Below are positions 33,659-41,936 of a stretch of 64,000 bases of DNA, piece after piece. The stretch's first letter is position 1, and every line of letters begins with the position of its first letter. Below the pieces are notes generated by a model. That model was not told the DNA's origin. It was given only the letters and a program-made list of their open reading frames with translations, and did not search any database. The stretch lies in contig CAYRMO010000003.1 of assembly GCA_964425355.1 (NCBI GenBank), forward strand, positions 1 through 64,000, given 5' to 3'. This DNA comes from Litorimonas sp964425355. GTDB taxonomy: Bacteria; Pseudomonadota; Alphaproteobacteria; Caulobacterales; Maricaulaceae. The translations under genes were made by a program, and so were the position numbers.

Positions 33659-34111
33659 TTAGGCTCCAGCCAATGTGAATTGTGCGTTTAGATTACCTTG
33701 TGGCGTCCGACTGATAGTCACCGAGGTAAAATCAACCTGGTAAGACTGATTGAGTGCATTGAAGAGGCCATAAAGCGAGGTGGTGCTGATATCATCGATC
33801 CAGACTGACAGATTGCCATCATTTTGCGGTTCTACGCGGGTCAATCTAACGTCGCGCTGACGCGCCAGATTAATAAGCTCACCGCGATTAAAGTCTTTGC
33901 GGACGATCTCGCCTTGTCCTTTGGATAATAGTCTTGGTTTTGCACGTAACCATAATTTATGGTCTGATTGCGCCTCCGCCAATTGCTGGTCAGGGTCTGG
34001 TCCGGATTCTCGCGTCATGAGAAACCAGAGCGCAAAGATCAGGATCATTCCGAACATGATTGCAAGCAATAAACGCTCGCGGGGTTCGCGATTATTAAAC
34101 CAGCTAATCAT
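33659..34111 (-). CDS. gspM: Type II secretion protein GspM
   Basis: 150 residues. A short cytoplasmic end, one transmembrane helix (about 14-31, LLLAIMFGMILIFALWFLM) and a periplasmic ferredoxin-like domain; this is the GspM layout. It partners GspL in the inner-membrane platform. The start overlaps the gspL stop by 4 nt. It is the last gene of the operon; gspN, if required, is absent here. Confidence 0.82.
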   Translation of the reverse strand: MISWFNNREPRERLLLAIMFGMILIFALWFLMTRESGPDPDQQLAEAQSDHKLWLRAKPRLLSKGQGEIVRKDFNRGELINLARQRDVRLTRVEPQNDGNLSVWIDDISTTSLYGLFNALNQSYQVDFTSVTISRTPQGNLNAQFTLAGA

Positions 34112-35166
34112 GATGCCGGTTCCAGACTTAAGGTCGCTTCGCCAATAAAGGCTCCGTCTCTTTCTCTGACACCGCCCGTTAAAAGCGTTCCACCCGCTTG
34201 CTTTATGGCGGCTTCTAACCGTGAGGTTGCCCCGAAATCAGGGTAAATAAACCTAAGCGCAAGCGTTTGATTTTCAGAATTATATCTTAGCTGGTCAACC
34301 TGGATGTCATCCAGATTTGTCATGCCTTGGAACAAAATAGCTGACAAATCCAGAAATCCATAGCTGCTTTGTGATGTTGTTTGCGCCAACTTGGCCGCGC
34401 TTCGACCCGGTGCGGCTGGCGCAGTCTCACCTGTCACGGATTGATAGTCTTCGGTGGTTTGAGCTTTTAAGGCCTTGGTTTGTGCGATTTTTGCCCGATC
34501 AGAAATCCCAGACCACAAAAACAAAGCCGCAAGGGCCAGGGCCGCCACTGCCGCAAATCGTTTAAAGGCGGGCTGAGGCATATTAAATGATGAGCTTGCG
34601 CGGTAATCGCCTTGTAATAAATTTATCACATCACCCGTTTCAATTGACTCTACGATTTGATCCGCGATTTGCGCTGGCGTTAAGTCCAAGAGTTCAGAAT
34701 CAACCCATTCCAGATCGAGCGCGCAGCGCCCGGGCTCTACGGCTCTATCAATGACGCGAATAGCTTGATCACCTTTGAGCAAGTCATAATCCACATAGGC
34801 CGCTTTTGGCTTTAACGTAACCAGATAGTTTGAAAGCTCATCCATAATTGATTTTTCAATAATGGCGAGACGCGGAGGGTGTTCTTCTGAGAGCGCAAAA
34901 TGAAGCGCATCTGCCGGTGTTGCAATATCATCTTCTCTGGCAAAGCGCGCCATTTTTAAAAGTTGCGCGCGGGAGGCCTTTGGCAGGTCAGTTTCAAAAA
35001 TACGCACAGACTGGCCAGGGACGACGACATGGACATTGGCGTCCTCGATCTGGCCGAGCTCACCCATGGACACAGTCTGTGTCTCATAGCCGCCCCCTTT
35101 AGGATGGGCGAGGATGGCCTGTGCCGAGTCTGTTGCCGGCAATATCAATAGTGTTGGCCGCGCCAT
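34108..35166 (-). CDS. gspL: Type II secretion protein GspL
   Basis: 352 residues. The N-terminal cytoplasmic actin-like domain (about 1-200, including LLILPATDSAQAIL and the WVDSELLDL region) recruits the GspE ATPase. A transmembrane helix at about 210-226 (FAAVAALALAALFLWSG) and a small periplasmic domain follow. Sequence conservation in this family is low, so position in the operon weighs heavily. It begins at the base where gspK ends. Confidence 0.85.
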   Translation of the reverse strand: MARPTLLILPATDSAQAILAHPKGGGYETQTVSMGELGQIEDANVHVVVPGQSVRIFETDLPKASRAQLLKMARFAREDDIATPADALHFALSEEHPPRLAIIEKSIMDELSNYLVTLKPKAAYVDYDLLKGDQAIRVIDRAVEPGRCALDLEWVDSELLDLTPAQIADQIVESIETGDVINLLQGDYRASSSFNMPQPAFKRFAAVAALALAALFLWSGISDRAKIAQTKALKAQTTEDYQSVTGETAPAAPGRSAAKLAQTTSQSSYGFLDLSAILFQGMTNLDDIQVDQLRYNSENQTLALRFIYPDFGATSRLEAAIKQAGGTLLTGGVRERDGAFIGEATLSLEPAS

Positions 35167-36206
35167 TACTGCACATCCTCATCTTTAATTTCAGGCCGAA
35201 AGCTTTCTCGTCCCCAGGCCCGATATGTCAGGGTTGGGGCCTCATTGTCCAGCCCATCATACCGATAAACGCGAATGCGCTCAGCCGGGCCGACAGTTGT
35301 GACGACTTCAACAAAAACCGATGAGACCCGTGTACTGATCCGGTTTAGGGGAGTCGTTTCGCCAAAACTCCCAATTTGAAGTGTGTTGATCACGGCGCGA
35401 ACGGCGTCCAAATCAGCATAACCTTGCGGGGGGCGTTCCTGGAGAATTTGCTGCGCGACAGTCACGGCGTCCGCAGATGAGACACCTTCTAATTGGCTTA
35501 GAGCAGCTGCAACCACGGAAATCTGCTCGGGCCGGATTGTATTAACATTCACAGATGTAAGCTCTCCTAAAACGCCAATACAGACAAAGGGGTTATAGAG
35601 CCCCCATAAATCTTCATCCATGCCGTTTAAGGCGCGCATTTCGCCAGGGCTTGAAAGGGTCGTATCAGCCGTTCGATAAGGTGGGTTGGCGCGCAGATAG
35701 GTTCCGTCTTCGGCGCCGCCATTTCTAGGGTTTTGATCCTGGTCTATCCAATCCATCAAACTCATGGATAGACTTTCGGCTTGATTTAAGGGAACGCCGA
35801 TGAAGGTAGAGAGATCTACAAATTCAGCTGCGCTTCCCGTGGCCAGGCCCTCAGCATTCAGAACAGAATTCAGATTAAAACAATGGCTGGCATCTTTAAG
35901 GTTAACGGTAATCAGCCCGTCTTCTGTGGGCAAGATGATCGGTTCGCGGTCGCGCAAGACAAGAGATTGGGCAATGGAATCAAGCTCGGCAAAGTTTTGC
36001 CCTAGCCAAGACCGGATAAAGTCTTCCGCCCCACGTCCCTGCCAATCAACCTGAGCATAGGCATTTACATTAATCGTACGTTTAACGGCGATCCGGATAT
36101 CATCCAGAAGAGCGACTGTAATGGCGGCGATGATCGTCATGATCAATAAGGTCGTTATGAGAACCGTACCTTTCTCTTCTCCTTTATCGTTTCGAAATGC
36201 TCTCAT
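35166..36206 (-). CDS. gspK: Type II secretion minor pseudopilin GspK
   Basis: 346 residues, the expected large minor pseudopilin. The prepilin-type N-terminus is EKG-TVLITTLLIMTIIAAI; position +5 is not Glu, which is characteristic of GspK, the tip subunit. The large globular domain (SSADAVTVAQQILQERP, FSPGEMRAL region) fits the SAM-like fold of GspK. It overlaps gspJ by 4 nt. Confidence 0.9.
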   Translation of the reverse strand: MRAFRNDKGEEKGTVLITTLLIMTIIAAITVALLDDIRIAVKRTINVNAYAQVDWQGRGAEDFIRSWLGQNFAELDSIAQSLVLRDREPIILPTEDGLITVNLKDASHCFNLNSVLNAEGLATGSAAEFVDLSTFIGVPLNQAESLSMSLMDWIDQDQNPRNGGAEDGTYLRANPPYRTADTTLSSPGEMRALNGMDEDLWGLYNPFVCIGVLGELTSVNVNTIRPEQISVVAAALSQLEGVSSADAVTVAQQILQERPPQGYADLDAVRAVINTLQIGSFGETTPLNRISTRVSSVFVEVVTTVGPAERIRVYRYDGLDNEAPTLTYRAWGRESFRPEIKDEDVQ

Positions 36207-36847
36207 TGGGCAATCTCAAAAAGATGAATTAACGCGACGTCTTTACGTTGTAAGGTCAATTTCATCGCACCTGAATCTGAAAATAGAGGAATTTCTCCCG
36301 TGAAAGGTATGGTCCAGTTTTCAACTTCGATATAGTCGCTTTGGCCCCGCGAAACAAAAGAGATCCGGGCACTGTCAATATTGTCCAATAAGACCCGGCC
36401 ACGCCATTGATCTAGTTGATCCGGGTTTTCATGGGTGAGGGTTTCCCGAATAAATTGGTTGTTTCGATAAATATATCTGACGCGCTGGGACTGCCCGCGT
36501 TTGGCGCCAATAGGATTAGATCGCCCAAGGCGGGTAAAGGTGAAAAGCGCGTCGCCATCTGTGGTTAATAATGTACGTTCTGTCCCGCCTAAACCATCAC
36601 GGGCCGGACGAAGTGTGAGCGCGTCCATATCGGATCGGATAAGGGCGCGAAATGTTGAAATTTGTGCCAAGTCTTCGGACGCTGCGTTTAAGGTGTTTTT
36701 GACAGAAACCGCCTGAGTGAAGCTGGTTAGTGTTGCGGCACTTAGCAAGGCAAATATCGCCAATGAAGCCAGGACTTCGACGAGGGTAAAACCTGCCTCT
36801 GATCCAGCCCGGCGACGCGCGTTTCTATCTTTAGACGCCGAGGTCAT
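36203..36847 (-). CDS. gspJ: Type II secretion minor pseudopilin GspJ
   Basis: 214 residues. The prepilin peptidase site is SEAG-FTLVEVLASLAIFALL, with Glu at +5. The ATG at 36847 overlaps the gspI stop as ATGA and is chosen over an in-frame ATG five codons upstream. GspJ packs with GspI and GspK at the tip of the pseudopilus. Confidence 0.88.
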   Translation of the reverse strand: MTSASKDRNARRRAGSEAGFTLVEVLASLAIFALLSAATLTSFTQAVSVKNTLNAASEDLAQISTFRALIRSDMDALTLRPARDGLGGTERTLLTTDGDALFTFTRLGRSNPIGAKRGQSQRVRYIYRNNQFIRETLTHENPDQLDQWRGRVLLDNIDSARISFVSRGQSDYIEVENWTIPFTGEIPLFSDSGAMKLTLQRKDVALIHLFEIAQ

Positions 36848-37194
36848 TGCGGTGAAACCCATGCGCGGCGCGTGATCAAGAGATCTTCCTCATCATCAAA
36901 CACCGAAATTCGGAGTTCAAATAACCCTGCCTGTTCTGTTTCGACAGTGTCTAGGCGCCAGTCATATGTCCGACCGCCCATTTCCTCCTCCCCGCTTTCA
37001 GATCTGATTTGGGGCACGCGTAGTCGCGCCAGGACCAGTTGGTTATCCGCGACAAACCCTGCATAAGTTTTGTCGACCACCCGGTCGGTCGTCTTGATCG
37101 ATTGCGTATTGGCACTGGACAATCCGATAATCGCGATTGAGAAAATCGCGAGGGCGGCAAGGACTTCGATTAATGTGAAACCGCCCTGTTTCAT
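36844..37194 (-). CDS. gspI: Type II secretion minor pseudopilin GspI
   Basis: 116 residues. It starts MKQGG-FTLIEVLAALAIFS, a textbook prepilin cleavage site with Glu at +5. The later WRLDTVETEQAGLFELRISVFD fits GspI. It overlaps gspH and gspJ by 4 nt each, so the minor pseudopilins are translationally linked. Confidence 0.9.
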   Translation of the reverse strand: MKQGGFTLIEVLAALAIFSIAIIGLSSANTQSIKTTDRVVDKTYAGFVADNQLVLARLRVPQIRSESGEEEMGGRTYDWRLDTVETEQAGLFELRISVFDDEEDLLITRRAWVSPQ

Positions 37195-37694
37195 TCTTCA
37201 ATACTCACCTTGATCACGCCGTGATCGTCCGGCGAAAGAAGATAGGTTTTGTCTCGGGTTTCTATGCCAAGGTCAAAATCTGTGACGCCTTCCAGAGGAT
37301 CGAAAAAGACCAGCGGGGGCAGGATAATGTCTTCTGCTTTATCCAAGACTTTCTTTCGCGCTTTAAAATCTATATTTTCATCTTGAACGCTGAGGGTGAC
37401 ATTGAAGACGTCTCCCCAATCCTCAATAGACAGATATGACCATTCCCCCGAATAAAGAAGAATATCATATCCATCCTTATCGATTTCCATCCCTCTGATT
37501 TTACCGTCAATAACACTATTTTGCTGCAAAACATTCAGCTGCGCGGCATAGGAATTAATCCGGCTTTCAAATGGGTCTTTCTCTTTGGGGATGGACAAGG
37601 CAACGATAGCCGTCGTCAGGCCCAATAATGCGAGGACGCACAGGATTTCAATTAATGTAAATCCTGCTTCATTTTGTCGGTTTAAAATTGCCAA
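37191..37694 (-). CDS. gspH: Type II secretion pseudopilin GspH
   Basis: 167 residues. The leader NRQNEAG is followed by the cleaved end FTLIEILCVLALLGLTTAIV. The globular part contains GYDILLYSGEWSYLSIEDW, compatible with the GspH beta fold. The start lies 13 nt inside gspG. Confidence 0.87.
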   Translation of the reverse strand: MAILNRQNEAGFTLIEILCVLALLGLTTAIVALSIPKEKDPFESRINSYAAQLNVLQQNSVIDGKIRGMEIDKDGYDILLYSGEWSYLSIEDWGDVFNVTLSVQDENIDFKARKKVLDKAEDIILPPLVFFDPLEGVTDFDLGIETRDKTYLLSPDDHGVIKVSIEE

Positions 37695-38089
37695 TTCCCG
37701 ATATCCGCATTTTGATCTTCACCGCCAGGTTCTCCATCGGCACCATAGGAAAATATATCCAGATCAGTATTTTCACCCGGGAACTTATAAATAAAAGGTC
37801 GGCCCCAGGCATCTTGCGGCAGGCGTGGTATTTGACCTCCCTCGACAAGTGCCTCTAGCCCGTCCTGTTCGGATGGGTAAGTTGCATTTTCAAGATTATA
37901 GGCTTGTAACGCTTGCTCAATATTCCTGATTTGGGTCTTTGTCGTTGAAATCCTAGAATTGTTTAGGGCTTTGACAACGCTAAAACCGACAATGGCCGTT
38001 AAAAGGCCGATAATTGTGAGCGTTGCGAGGACTTCGACCAGCGTAAAGCCATCGTCATTTGATCGACTTTCGGAATTTCCATCTATCAT
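37682..38089 (-). CDS. gspG: Type II secretion major pseudopilin GspG
   Basis: 135 residues. A short leader ends DDG before FTLVEVLATLTIIGLLTAIV. The C-terminal part has the GspG signatures YPSEQDGLEALV, LPQDAWGRPFIYKFPG and SYGADGEPGGEDQNADI, the last forming the calcium-binding loop. It is the main shaft subunit of the pseudopilus. Confidence 0.95.
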   Translation of the reverse strand: MIDGNSESRSNDDGFTLVEVLATLTIIGLLTAIVGFSVVKALNNSRISTTKTQIRNIEQALQAYNLENATYPSEQDGLEALVEGGQIPRLPQDAWGRPFIYKFPGENTDLDIFSYGADGEPGGEDQNADIGNWQF

Positions 38090-38100
38090 CTTTGATCCTT

Positions 38101-39339
38101 TTATAAAGCCAGAGTGTTGAGTTGTAGAATAGGTAAAAAGATAGCGAGGACAATCAAGAGTACAATGCCCGCCAGCAGGATAATGATCAGGGGTTCCAGA
38201 AGATTTAGAAAAATCGTAATCTTGGCTTCAAATTCGTCTTCCATATAATCAGCAGATTTCGAGAACATTTTTCCCATTTCACCGGAGATTTCTCCGCCCA
38301 TCACCATTTGGACGACAAGGGATGGAAACACATCGGACTCTTTGAGGGCCGCCGACATAGGCGCTCCGGATCGGACGCGCTCGATAGCTTGGGATATCCG
38401 TTCCCGCATATATAGATTTTTGATCGTATGTTGCGCCGTATCCATGGAGGCTAATGCAGGTGTGCCCGAACTGATGAGGCCTGCCATTGTGCGTGAAAAC
38501 CGCGCGGCATTGATGTCGCGATGCAGGGGGCCGATAAGTTTAATCCGTAATTTTGTACGGTCCCATCGACGTCGGATTGATTTTGATTTCAAGGCATATC
38601 TGATCGCGAAAAAACCAGCGAGAATACAAGCCAGTAAAATGTACCAATAGGCTTTCAGAAAATCGGAAATAGCTATGACCATTTTTGTCAGTGGTGGTAA
38701 GTCCTGCCCAAAAGAGTCAAATTGATCAACAACTTTGGGGACGACAACAATCATCAAAACGATGACAACGAGCAGGGCAACGGCGGATAAAACCATGGGG
38801 TAGGCTGTCGCGCCCGCAATTTTGCGCCGGATTTTTTGTGCGGCTTCCAGATCGTCGGCGAGCCGGAGTAAAACATCCGGAAGACGCCCAGAGGCTTCCC
38901 CAGAAGCTACCATAGCGGAATAGAGATCGGAAAAGGCTTGCGGTTGGCTGCGCATAGCCGAGGAAAGTGTTGCACCCTCGACAACTTGCGACCGGATTGA
39001 CAGAAGCACATTTTTCATGGGCGATTTTTCGAATTGTAAAGCTGTCACGCGAAGCGCGTCCTCAACTGGCGTCGCCGCATCGATGAGAATTGCAAGTTGG
39101 CGCGTGGCGCGGGTTAGCTCTTTGTGTTTGACCTTGCCCTGACCAAAACTTGCGCCAAAAGACTGCGTATCAGATAGATCACCTTTTTTGATCGATTTTT
39201 TCCTGGATCGATTGAGATCAAGCGGCGTGAGGGCTCTGGCGCGCAGGAGGTCTCGCGCTTCACGCGCACTACCAGCCATCAACGTCCCTGAGCGTTTGGC
39301 TCCATTGGCATCTAAGGCGTTATAGTCAAATGCATCCAT
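38101..39339 (-). CDS. gspF: Type II secretion inner-membrane protein GspF
   Basis: 412 residues. Two homologous T2SSF domains (about 75-195 and 280-400) are each followed by membrane segments (about 172-195, 225-245 and 375-400). Diagnostic residues are FGQGKVKHKELTRATRQLAILIDAA and the ALLVVIVLMIVVVPKV span. It anchors the assembly platform. Confidence 0.94.
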   Translation of the reverse strand: MDAFDYNALDANGAKRSGTLMAGSAREARDLLRARALTPLDLNRSRKKSIKKGDLSDTQSFGASFGQGKVKHKELTRATRQLAILIDAATPVEDALRVTALQFEKSPMKNVLLSIRSQVVEGATLSSAMRSQPQAFSDLYSAMVASGEASGRLPDVLLRLADDLEAAQKIRRKIAGATAYPMVLSAVALLVVIVLMIVVVPKVVDQFDSFGQDLPPLTKMVIAISDFLKAYWYILLACILAGFFAIRYALKSKSIRRRWDRTKLRIKLIGPLHRDINAARFSRTMAGLISSGTPALASMDTAQHTIKNLYMRERISQAIERVRSGAPMSAALKESDVFPSLVVQMVMGGEISGEMGKMFSKSADYMEDEFEAKITIFLNLLEPLIIILLAGIVLLIVLAIFLPILQLNTLAL

Positions 39340-39343
39340 TTAA

Positions 39344-40885
39344 TTAGATGTTTTCGCTCGATTGCGCAGAACAGACCCGCAAGACTTCTTCAGAACTGGT
39401 TTGGCCTTTTAGGACCACATCAGCACCCGATTGGAGCAATGTATTGCGGTTGGTAAAGGCGTAGGTCGACATATCGGTTTCTGACGCGCCGTCATGTATC
39501 ATCTGGCGTAAAGTGTCATCATTAATGACCATTTCATAAAGGCCAAGACGACCTTGATAGCCGATTGACTGACACTGCATACAGCCAACGGACTTATAAA
39601 ATGTCACGCCGGACTTAAGCCCTAATTCTGCGCATTCTGAGGGGCCCGGTTCATAAGGTTGTTTACAATGATCACAGAGGCGCCTGACCAATCGTTGCGC
39701 AACAAGTGCAGTAACGGTTGATGATAAAAGGAAAGGCTCAACCCCCATATCGCGCAAACGCGCAATCGCGGCGACAGCGGAATTGGTGTGAACTGTCGAC
39801 AAAACCAAATGACCCGTTAGCGCCGCTTGCACGGCAATTTCTGCCGTTTCGGGGTCACGGATCTCACCGACCATGACGACGTCTGGGTCTTGTCTTAAAA
39901 TTGCGCGAAGGCCCGCCGCAAAGCTCATCCCGACCTTGTCATTGACTTGGGTTTGGCCAATCCCGTCCAAGGCATATTCGACGGGATCTTCAACCGTCAG
40001 GACATTGCGCGATCCATCATTTAACCGCGAAAGCGCCCCATAAAGTGTGGTTGTCTTACCGGACCCCGTTGGACCTGTGACGAGGATAATACCATTGGGT
40101 CGGGACAGCATGGACTGAAAATCGCTCAGCATATTTTCATCCATGCCAAGGTCTGAGAGCGCAATGCCTTGGCTATCTTTTTCCAAAATCCGCATAACCA
40201 GACGTTCGCCGTGACGCGCAGGTAAGGTCGACACACGGACGTCGATTTGACGTTCGCCCAAATTCAATGAGAAGCGCCCATCCTGGGGGATACGCTTATT
40301 GGCAATATCGAGGCGCGCCATGACTTTGACACGCGACACAAGCACCGGCGCGAGGCGGGCGGGCAGTGAGAGTTTTTCTGTCAATGTCCCGTCAATCCGG
40401 AACCGCACAGATAGGCGTTCTTCATAGGGCTCAACGTGAATGTCTGATGCGCGTGAGCGTATGGCTTCTTGTAAAATCCCGTTGATTAACCGAATAACCG
40501 GCGCATCATCTGCGTCGTCTAAGAGGTCAGAGGTTTTGGGCAGGCCCGAGGCCAATTGTGACAGGTCTTCCGGATCCCCGATTGCGGCATCGGCTGAACT
40601 GGTCAAATCAGATTGCGAATAGGTTTTGGCGACCAAATTGGAAAATGCATCTGACGTCATGGCTTCGGGTAATATCGGGGCGCCATATGCGCGCCGGGCT
40701 TCAAGTAAGGCCTCACGCGTCACACCTGGGCGGTGTGCCAAAACGAGCTGACCCTTATCGCCTTCTGCAACAATCACCCCATGCATGCGCGCAAAACTAT
40801 AGCTGAGCGGCGGCAAAGTCTGGGCCGTTACGTCTTCGGACGGAGGGTTCGTTTCAATATCCATATTATGTGAACCTAGCGCCAT
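39344..40885 (-). CDS. gspE: Type II secretion ATPase GspE
   Basis: 513 residues. An N-terminal N1E-type region and N2E domain lead to Walker A (GPTGSGKTTTLYG), the Asp box and Walker B (RQDPDVVMVGEIRD), and a zinc-binding four-cysteine module (LCDHCKQ and GCMQC) near 430-460. It drives pseudopilus assembly. It is the first gene of the run E-F-G-H-I-J-K-L-M; gspC and the secretin gspD are not present upstream, where an ABC operon runs the other way. Confidence 0.95.
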   Translation of the reverse strand: MALGSHNMDIETNPPSEDVTAQTLPPLSYSFARMHGVIVAEGDKGQLVLAHRPGVTREALLEARRAYGAPILPEAMTSDAFSNLVAKTYSQSDLTSSADAAIGDPEDLSQLASGLPKTSDLLDDADDAPVIRLINGILQEAIRSRASDIHVEPYEERLSVRFRIDGTLTEKLSLPARLAPVLVSRVKVMARLDIANKRIPQDGRFSLNLGERQIDVRVSTLPARHGERLVMRILEKDSQGIALSDLGMDENMLSDFQSMLSRPNGIILVTGPTGSGKTTTLYGALSRLNDGSRNVLTVEDPVEYALDGIGQTQVNDKVGMSFAAGLRAILRQDPDVVMVGEIRDPETAEIAVQAALTGHLVLSTVHTNSAVAAIARLRDMGVEPFLLSSTVTALVAQRLVRRLCDHCKQPYEPGPSECAELGLKSGVTFYKSVGCMQCQSIGYQGRLGLYEMVINDDTLRQMIHDGASETDMSTYAFTNRNTLLQSGADVVLKGQTSSEEVLRVCSAQSSENI

Positions 40886-41048
40886 ATTACCCTGCTTGAA
40901 AGCATCAGCTTATGACAATTCCACAAGGCTTGACCATAAGGTTACGCATAAAAATTTATCGATAATCAATATTTTTTGTTGTTTTTCGATAATAAATAGC
41001 TATAGATTGTCACAATAAAGAATAAAACGGTTCGCAAAGGGGTCGGCC

Positions 41049-41936
41049 ATGTTGTCCATAAATTCCATTTCCAAGAGCTTTGGCGATGTTCATGCGCTTA
41101 AAGATGTATCGCTGGACCTCAAACCGGGATTATTTGGATTACTCGGCCCGAACGGCGCCGGAAAATCAACCTTGATGCGGACGCTGGCTACGCTGCAAAA
41201 ACCGGATAAAGGTCACATTTCGCTCGGTGGCGTAGACATATTAGCGAATCCAAAGGCGATGCGGTCCACACTTGGCTATCTACCCCAGGATTTCGGTGTT
41301 TATCCTAAAATGAGCGCAAAGGCGCTTCTAGATCACGTCGCTGTCCTAAAGGGCGTTACAGATAAGGCGGCGCGAAGTAAACAAATCCGGACTTTGCTGG
41401 AGCATGTGAATCTTCTTACTCATGCCTCCGCTAATGTCGCGACTTATTCTGGTGGTATGCGCCAAAGATTTGGGGTTGCGCAAGCTCTGCTCGGTGACCC
41501 ATCCGTTTTAATCGTCGATGAGCCCACAGCTGGGCTAGACCCGGCTGAGAGACAGAGATTTCTAGACCTTCTATCAGAACAGTCTGAAAATAAAATCATC
41601 ATTCTTTCGACCCATATCATAGAAGATGTTCGTGATCTTTGCACGGATATGGCAGTGATGGGGCAAGGCAAAATTGTAGCTCGCGGCGCACCAGAAGATT
41701 TGATTGGCAGAATTAAAGGTAAAATTTGGAGAAAACGTGTTTCAAAAGAAGATGCCAAAAAGCTCAAAGAGGAAGCAAGTTTTCTTTCTTCTCGTCATCT
41801 TTCTGGTGGCGTGATTGTCTCTTTTCTATCGGATGGCGCGCCGGACGCAGGTTGGGAGCAAGCCGATGAAAGTTTGGAAGATGCCTATCACGCCCATCTG
41901 CACGGCCTAGTCGTTCAAAATGTTGGGGCAAGGTAA
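41049..41936 (+). CDS. ABC transporter ATP-binding protein
   Basis: 295 residues with Walker A (GPNGAGKST), signature YSGGMRQR, Walker B (VLIVDEPTAGLDP) and the H-loop STHI. A C-terminal extension of about 80 residues follows the ABC domain. AAAGGGG precedes the ATG. The TAA overlaps the ATG of the next gene (TAATG), so it is the nucleotide-binding partner of the permease-peptidase fusion. Direction and cargo are unknown; the ABC-2 type suggests export. Confidence 0.93.
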   Translation: MLSINSISKSFGDVHALKDVSLDLKPGLFGLLGPNGAGKSTLMRTLATLQKPDKGHISLGGVDILANPKAMRSTLGYLPQDFGVYPKMSAKALLDHVAVLKGVTDKAARSKQIRTLLEHVNLLTHASANVATYSGGMRQRFGVAQALLGDPSVLIVDEPTAGLDPAERQRFLDLLSEQSENKIIILSTHIIEDVRDLCTDMAVMGQGKIVARGAPEDLIGRIKGKIWRKRVSKEDAKKLKEEASFLSSRHLSGGVIVSFLSDGAPDAGWEQADESLEDAYHAHLHGLVVQNVGAR

